In this document: piece after piece, positions 58,893 to 64,000 of the stretch
Layout of the letters: each line of letters opens with the position of its first letter
Numbering within the stretch: the first letter of the stretch is position 1
Translations under genes and position numbers: made by a program
The notes under the pieces: model-generated
Told to the model about the DNA's origin: nothing
Seen by the model: only the letters and a program-made list of their open reading frames with translations
The model's database searches: none
DNA from: Chelonoidis abingdonii
Lineage: Eukaryota; Chordata; Testudines; Testudinidae
Length of the DNA stretch: 64,000 nt
Direction: 5' to 3'
Assembly: GCF_003597395.2 (NCBI RefSeq)
Contig: NC_133771.1
Span: forward strand, 133,826,402-133,890,401

Positions 58893-59096
58893 CAGGGGTT
58901 TTCAAACTGGGGGTCGGGACCCCTCAGGGGGTGGGGGGTGTGAGCTATCATACTCCATCTCAACCCTGCTTTGCAGCCAATATTTATAATGGTGTTAAAT
59001 ATATTTAAAAGTGTGTTTAATTTATAAGGGGGGGGGTCAAACTCAGAGGCTTGCTATGTGAAAGGGGTCACCAGTACAAAAGTTTGAGAGCCACTA
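58893..59096 (+). mobile_element. hAT-type MITE with perfect 8-bp target duplication
   Basis: The left end is 'caggggttttcaaactgg' and the right end 'aaagtttgagagccacta'. They are inverted repeats in the 'cagtggttctcaaact' style typical of hAT elements. It is flanked by the perfect 8-bp duplication 'tattagag' at 58885-58892 and 59097-59104. At 204 bp it is non-autonomous. G-runs (58920-58938, 59028-59036) occupy part of it. Confidence 0.9.
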
Positions 59097-59140
59097 TATT
59101 AGAGCCTGCCAATAGAAGTCTACACTTAATACATGACTAT

Positions 59141-59424
59141 GGGCTTGTCTATACTTATGGCTAAATCAGCACTGCTGCGATCGATGCAGCGGTGTCGATG
59201 TAGCGGGTCTGGAGAAGATCCACTAAATTGCTGGGAGAGCGTGTTCCCATCTACATCTGTACTCCAGCTCCCCAAGAAACATAAGGTAAGTTGGCAGGAG
59301 AGTCTCCCACTGACACAGCGTGGTGTAGACACTACTGTAAGTTGACCTAAATTATGTCAACATCAGTTACATAACTCAAGTAGTGTAACTTAGGTCGACT
59401 TACAGTTTTAGTGTAGACCAGCCC
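59141..59424. mobile_element. MITE with 'gggcttgtctatact' inverted ends
   Basis: 'gggcttgtctatact' (59141-59155) pairs with 'agtgtagaccagccc' (59410-59424) with two mismatches. Subterminal 'acctaaattatgtc' and 'gtaacttaggtcgac' segments fold. It is the same family as 17979-18265. No target duplication was found by eye. Confidence 0.75.
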
Positions 59425-59429
59425 TGTGT

Positions 59430-59980
59430 CTTAGCACTTGAATATTTTACACTGAAATGGAGATCTCCAGACTTTGCCTGGAATTCTGGGCAAATTAATC
59501 CACAGTCTCATCCATAGGCTTGATTTTAATGTCAGAGCCAAAACCTGGTCTTGGGGTCCTGCTGATCATCTGCTAGCTCTAAATGAAAAGCAGGCCCCAG
59601 CACACATGGTACAGTATTGTTGGGGGTTCAGCAATAGTGCTCTTCACAACGGGGAGCAAAGCCGCCTGAGCAGTTCTTGTCAGACAATCAAATGTTTATA
59701 ATTATTCAGTATGATAAACAGCTGCAGCCAGCTCCAAATAACTGCAGAAATCTTACACAACTTTCTGCGTTTCCAGCTTTAGATGAATGGAAAAACGAAG
59801 GAACAAAATATGCTTTTTGTCAACTACTGACATGTTGCCTAAATCTGGCTCATGGTGTACAATATCCACTCTTGCAGAGGGTTGGATTTTTAAGTCCTTT
59901 CATGTTTTGCTCCCAGTGGCATGCTTCTTTCGTAGTTCATAAGCCTGCCTCCTGGGTAATGATGATAAAGGAAGGTAGTT
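59430..59980. other. Unassigned sequence
   Basis: An open frame begins at 59677 (136 codons, to 60087) but runs into the SINE that follows and has no domain. Confidence 0.4.
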
Positions 59981-59984
59981 TGTG

Positions 59985-60185
59985 TAGTGGTTGGAGCAAG
60001 AATCAGGAATTTTGGAGTCTAGTCCAGACTTCCACTGATTTGCTTTATGACTTTAACTTCTCAGGACCTCAGATTACCTATCTGTAAAACGGCTATGTTA
60101 ATACCTCTCTCTTAAGGGCAGTACAAAGCTTAATTGAGGTTTGTAAATCACTTTGACATCAAAGAATGGACCAGAACACATTGTA
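59985..60185 (+). repeat. MIR/CORE-type SINE
   Basis: 'gtagtggttggagcaagaat' (tRNA-like head), 'tggagtctagtcc' (B-box region), 'cactgatttgctttatgact' (CORE), 'cctcagattacctatctgta' and 'aatcactttgacatcaaag' (3' part) appear in the standard order. Confidence 0.7.
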
Positions 60186-60189
60186 GAGG

Positions 60190-60645
60190 GCAAAGTAATA
60201 GTATTCTAGTTAGAGATGCTCCAACAGTGAGAACTTATTCAGGAACATTTTTGTCAATTTTGATTTTTTCTTATTTAGCTATCTTCACATTCCTTCATGT
60301 TCACTTAGTGTAGTCTTGCAAACAGGTTTTTGCTCACAGAGATATAAGTGTACTGTTGTTCTGCATGCAGATACCATATCCAAACAAAGAGGTTGATCAT
60401 GATTACAGGCATTCGCTATTTGTACCGGAAGCTGCCTACTTCTTGTACTGAGTTTTTCATCCAATCATAGGGTCGAAACAATATCATGTGATTCATGTTA
60501 TCAGTCAAACACCTCAAATAGCAAATACTCAAAGATATGATCACAACAAACAGTTTGCAAACAAACTGTAGCACAAAATATGCTTGCATAAAATGTTTGT
60601 TGAGAATTATACATAATTAATACATCAAAGAAGAGCCAAATCTGT
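60190..60645. other. Unassigned unique sequence
   Basis: Nothing recognised. Confidence 0.4.
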
Positions 60646-60650
60646 GTGGC

Positions 60651-61148
60651 TACCGTTTACACTCATTCATTAGCCCATTTGTTTATAAGCTGACCCCTCA
60701 AGATGGTTAGGTAAAAATAGCAAAAACTGTATGATCCTTTCATAAGCCGACCCTATATTTCAGGGGCTGGCAAACTTTGGCTCCTGGCCAATTAGGGTAA
60801 GCTTCTAGTGGGCAGGGACGTTTTGTTTGCCTGAAGCGTTCACAGGCACGGAGCCACTCAGCTCCCAGTGGCCGCGGTTTGCTGTTCCCAGCCAATGGGA
60901 GCTGTGGGAAGTGGTGCGCCACTTCCCGCAGCTTCCACTGGCAGGGAACGGCAAACCGCAGCCACAGGGAGCTGAGGGGCTCCTTGCCTGCAAATGCTCC
61001 AGGTAAACAAAACAACAATGTATTAGATATTAAATTAAATGATTCCATAGAGTTTAAGATAATCAAATTTTGGTGTAGACCCGTTTATAAGCCGATGCGT
61101 CACTTTTTTACCAAAAATATTTGGCCTATGAACAAGTTTATAAGGTAA
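60651..61148. mobile_element. DNA element with long imperfect inverted ends, containing a palindrome
   Basis: The left end 'taccgtttacactcattcat' and the right end 'gaacaagtttataaggta' are inverted relatives over about 30 bases. Repeated 'tttataagc(c)ga' units occur at 60682 and 61084. The centre is occupied by the GC-rich palindrome 60818-61015. The core 'caaattttggtgtagaccc' and 'aaaatagcaaaaactgtatg' match a turtle repeat I recall. No transposase. Confidence 0.55.
60818..61015. repeat. ~200-bp near-perfect palindrome
   Basis: The centre is at 'gtggtgcgccac' (60911-60922). Left arm features (cctgaagcgttcacaggcac, ggagcc, ccgcggtttgctgttccca) recur inverted on the right (gggaacggcaaaccgcag, ggctcc, gcctgcaaatgctccagg). 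Both strands therefore show nearly the same sequence and give look-alike open frames (60879-61148 plus, 60993-60805 minus) that are not genes. Confidence 0.85.
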
Positions 61149-61149
61149 T

Positions 61150-62890
61150 TAACCAAAAAAAGGGCAAGATTAGTTAGATAAATTATTCATTACAAATAGC
61201 TCACCAAGCTTTTATTATAAAGCACCTGGCAGCATTATGTCCAGTAGTTTTATATTGCACTTAAATATGTCATCAGCATGAAAGAATAACTAGAGACAGA
61301 GCAATTTTCTGTGTAAGTAGGAAGGTGAATTCTGTCTACATAGTGAGCTTCCAAACACACCACTGGTAATGTACTGCAATGGGGTCCCTCTGATCTCTTG
61401 TTTAGCCATTCAGCCAGTTACTTCAACCATCTGAAAAAAGGTCTTTGGCCCATATCATCCCTTCTGGAACCAGATGTGGTTAAAGTAGCTCAGTATGCCT
61501 ATTAATATCCCGTTTGCCAGGTCCTGCCTGCCACTCCCCCATGTCCCCAAATGTCCTCTCCCATTTTGCCCTCTCCCTGTGGCCAACATAAGTGTTCTAA
61601 ACAAGCCCACAGATCCACCGAGAGTCTTATAATGGCATCCAGCACTGCAGTATCTGAGCACTTCCCTTATAATCAAAAGGAGCAGGACATGCATCTTTTC
61701 TGGTCAAAATCCATGAAGAAGGGTTGTCATGACAGAGGAAGCAGGAAGGGAAAGCTGCTGGAAGTCTCCAACCTGAGCGGAAATAATGGGTTTAGTCAGA
61801 GGCTGATAATATGACATGGAGCTGGGCAATGAGGAACTGGAAAGCTGCAGCAGAAAGAGGGCAAGTGGGGAATACGGAGCAGGCCTGAAGGAAGGTGCAA
61901 AGATGGCATAGGGGCCCAAAGAATAGTGATGTTTGGATTCATATTCAGTGTTACATAGGTATATTTACTAGTATTAAGCAAAACAAGGAGCATGGTGGTC
62001 ACTGACTAACCAAAAAGGTGAATTCATCTCACCTTTATGTATGATCTAGTGATAGGAAATCAGATCAGATATTCAGCATAATACAAACCAGAAGGCAAAA
62101 AAGAAAAACCTAAACCACCACTCAGCACATGAGGATTATTTGTTTTGGCCCAGACTCTGAGATCATAAATCCTATGCTTGTGCTAATAAAGATTCCATAT
62201 GCGGCTGTCAGTAACACATTAAAATGGAGATAAAATAAATCACAGCAGAGTCCCAGTTTTTGTGTATGTGTATCTGCTTTTGAAGAGATGTTGCAAGAGG
62301 ACTCCAATGAGGGAATTGTGAGTCAACAATCCTTTATGTTCAAATAATGTCCTTTGGGATTATGTATGTTCTGGCACAAGACAAACCAAATGCCTAAATA
62401 GATCCTGCTACATATTATGTGATCATGGAGAAGAAGTGTTTAATCATTACTACTATAGTCATAATTTTGTTTTGATGGATCAGTTGAGCATTGTTTTCAT
62501 AGCATGCACCACAGGATTTGTCTCAAGCCCAGTAGCTAAACAAAGCATTAGCATTTGCTATATGTTACGTGAATTTCACCATTACCCTTCATATATGGAA
62601 GTGGAGGTGACTTTTCCCTTGCATGCATTCCATTTTGGCATTTCAAATCTTCAAGATTTTGTACTCACAAAGACATGGCACGTGCTGTTCTCTCTACTGG
62701 TACAGGATTGAACTCTTAGATTGTAGGATATTCTTTCACGGGAAATTGTCCTTATCGGAGGTGGAGCTTGCCAAGCCAATCTGCAGCAGCCTTGTCAGAA
62801 AAGAGTGAAGCCCTTTACCACCTTCAAATTTGGTCAGAGGAGTCATCAGTGATGTATGGCATTATCAGTCTTTGGCAACAGCCGCATGTG
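61150..62890. other. Unassigned unique sequence
   Basis: Nothing recognised. Open frames up to 91 codons (62436-62711) show no domain. Confidence 0.4.
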
Positions 62891-63049
62891 GGATCCTCAT
62901 TGGCCTCAGGTGGAAAGTATTTCAGACCCCGGCCAGTCTGAAATCAATTCAGAAGGGCCCATGAACAGTCCAGTGTGGCACATCAAAGGTGGGTACACGC
63001 ATACTTGTGTCAATTCTGAAAGACAGATTTCTGATGTCAGCTGCAGACC

Positions 63050-63710
63050 ATTCTTCATGCCACATTCACACTGGAGAGAATTCCGAGTGGGGGAAGTGGG
63101 CCCAGAATGGGTGCCTTGACGACAAGCATGCGCTTGGGTGGTGGAATAGGGCAGTGTATAGTACTAGACTTGGTTTACTTTGATCTTCCCAGCCATTCTG
63201 GCTGTAGGGTCATCAAGACAGGTGTGGGAAGGAATGATGTTGCTTAAAACAGGGAGCAAATGTACAGATGTGGGTCAAATCATCTCAGTTACAATGCAAA
63301 TTATTGAATGTAGTTATGTGTCAACTAATTGAATGTGAGAGGAATGGAGCCAGACTGGAGCACAGTATTCTGCTGCAGAGTAAAAGAGGGCTAAATTAGA
63401 CAATTGGAGTGTTTGAGCATTTGTTCCCTATGAAGTGCTGGCCAATTTGCTTAGAAAGTTGTTAGGCATCCTCACCTTAGCCACAGTTTTCCTTAGGTGG
63501 TTAAGATATGTGAGATCTATCTAGGGTTACTCCAAGGTAGACTGGGTGGGATTTGTATGACAAATGATGTCCATTGAGGAAAACAGTCAGGGAAATGGTG
63601 AGAATCCCACTATTCCAGTGATGAGGAAATATGTTGACAAGAATAAGGGATAATCCTGCACTGGTAGTAGGCCACGGCATGTACTGCATGCCCTAATGAA
63701 TGAGACCTCC
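63050..63710 (-). pseudogene. Decayed non-CR1 LINE reverse transcriptase C-terminal region
   Basis: Minus-strand translation gives 'HPVYLGVTLDRS' (about 63546-63511). After a frameshift it gives 'LSKLAST' (about 63460-63437), then 'AAEYCAPVWLHSSH' (about 63377-63335) and 'LPVLSNI' (near 63270). A weak 'CECG' with a downstream His-rich trace lies near 63070. The order 'YLGVTLDR ... NN-LSKLA-- ... YS-AEYC-PVW--S-H ... LPVLS-I-P' is typical of the region after the palm domain in jockey/RTE-like retrotransposons. CR1 reads 'DLGVIVDN' there instead. Several stops and frameshifts make it a fossil. The upstream catalytic part is not recognisable before the window ends. Confidence 0.55.
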
Positions 63711-63714
63711 TGGT

Positions 63715-64000
63715 ATGGTGTTGCCACTCTCAGCTGCACCTCAGGCATGTTCAAGCTCTACATAGCCAGTGTGATCACCCCAGCATAAGAGTGATCTGAC
63801 AGTGAGTGACAGAATTGAAATAAGGGCTCTTCCACCATTCTCACCCCTTGCTGCTAGGATACATGGGGAAAGGGGACATGGATGAAGGAGAGGAGAATGG
63901 CCAGGATGCCCATGTGCTACACTAATCAATGGCTATGTTTTCTGCCCTTGTGTCCACTTGCAACTGGCATAAATTAGAGGATCCCTGAGCCTTGCATCAG
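63715..64000. other. Unassigned sequence at window edge
   Basis: This could be the upstream part of the same decayed LINE, but I could not align it to an RT palm motif. Confidence 0.3.

Noticed and set aside
60805..61148. Similar open frames on opposite strands
   Set aside because: They mirror each other because the sequence is a palindrome.
1..64000. CRISPR array, bacterial operon or phage region
   Set aside because: No regularly spaced repeats, no dense co-oriented long ORFs, and the repeats are vertebrate retroelements.

Overview
The window reads as non-coding DNA from a turtle or tortoise nuclear genome. This rests on its repeats, compared by eye and from memory. They are antisense and sense CR1 LINEs of the turtle type, Penelope-like retroelement tails containing 'gttagtctataaggtgccac', MIR/CORE-type SINEs, solo LTRs with 5-bp target duplications, hAT-type non-autonomous elements with 8-bp duplications, and several families of short inverted-repeat elements ending in 'gtgtagaca'. 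I found no intact host protein-coding gene, rRNA, tRNA gene, CRISPR array or bacterial-style operon. Open frames are mostly under 130 codons. The longest, 214 codons at 42026-42670 on the minus strand, is the C-terminal part of a CR1 reverse transcriptase protein.

Layout. 1-12 kb: a MITE end, an intact 1179-bp solo LTR (2654-3832), a 1.6-kb antisense CR1 (4115-5688), and a sense CR1 with destroyed catalytic residues (10725-11985). 12-29 kb: mostly unique AT-rich sequence with scattered MITEs, two SINEs, short CR1 3' ends and a Penelope-like 3' end; it includes a weak candidate for a cysteine-rich last exon (12693-12901, minus). 29-40 kb: two GC-rich hAT-like elements in opposite orientation, each with a perfect 8-bp duplication (29405-29645 and 39492-39757), a GC-rich 968-bp solo LTR (31935-32902), a possible third LTR (38218-38860) and a tRNA-headed SINE with a CR1-like tail. 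40-44 kb: a CR1 in two pieces (41840-42625 and 43505-43832), separated by about 0.9 kb that includes a strange T-saturated tract. 44-52 kb: unique AT-rich sequence. 52-54.2 kb: a 2-kb Penelope-like element with recognisable reverse transcriptase and GIY-YIG remnants, much more corrupted inside than at its 3' end. 55-64 kb: CR1 tails, SINEs, a textbook hAT MITE (58893-59096), a nested palindrome (60818-61015) and a decayed non-CR1 LINE reverse transcriptase (about 63050-63710, minus).

The parts do not form a pathway; this is a record of successive insertions. The observations most worth checking are the T-rich tract, which looks like a corrupted copy of the CR1 beside it and is probably an assembly or sequencing artefact, and the noisy interior of the Penelope-like element. 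Next come the solo LTR that carries the same ~45-bp motif near both ends, the rare old LINE remnant, and the cysteine-rich exon candidate. I did not find a convincing previously undescribed biological system.
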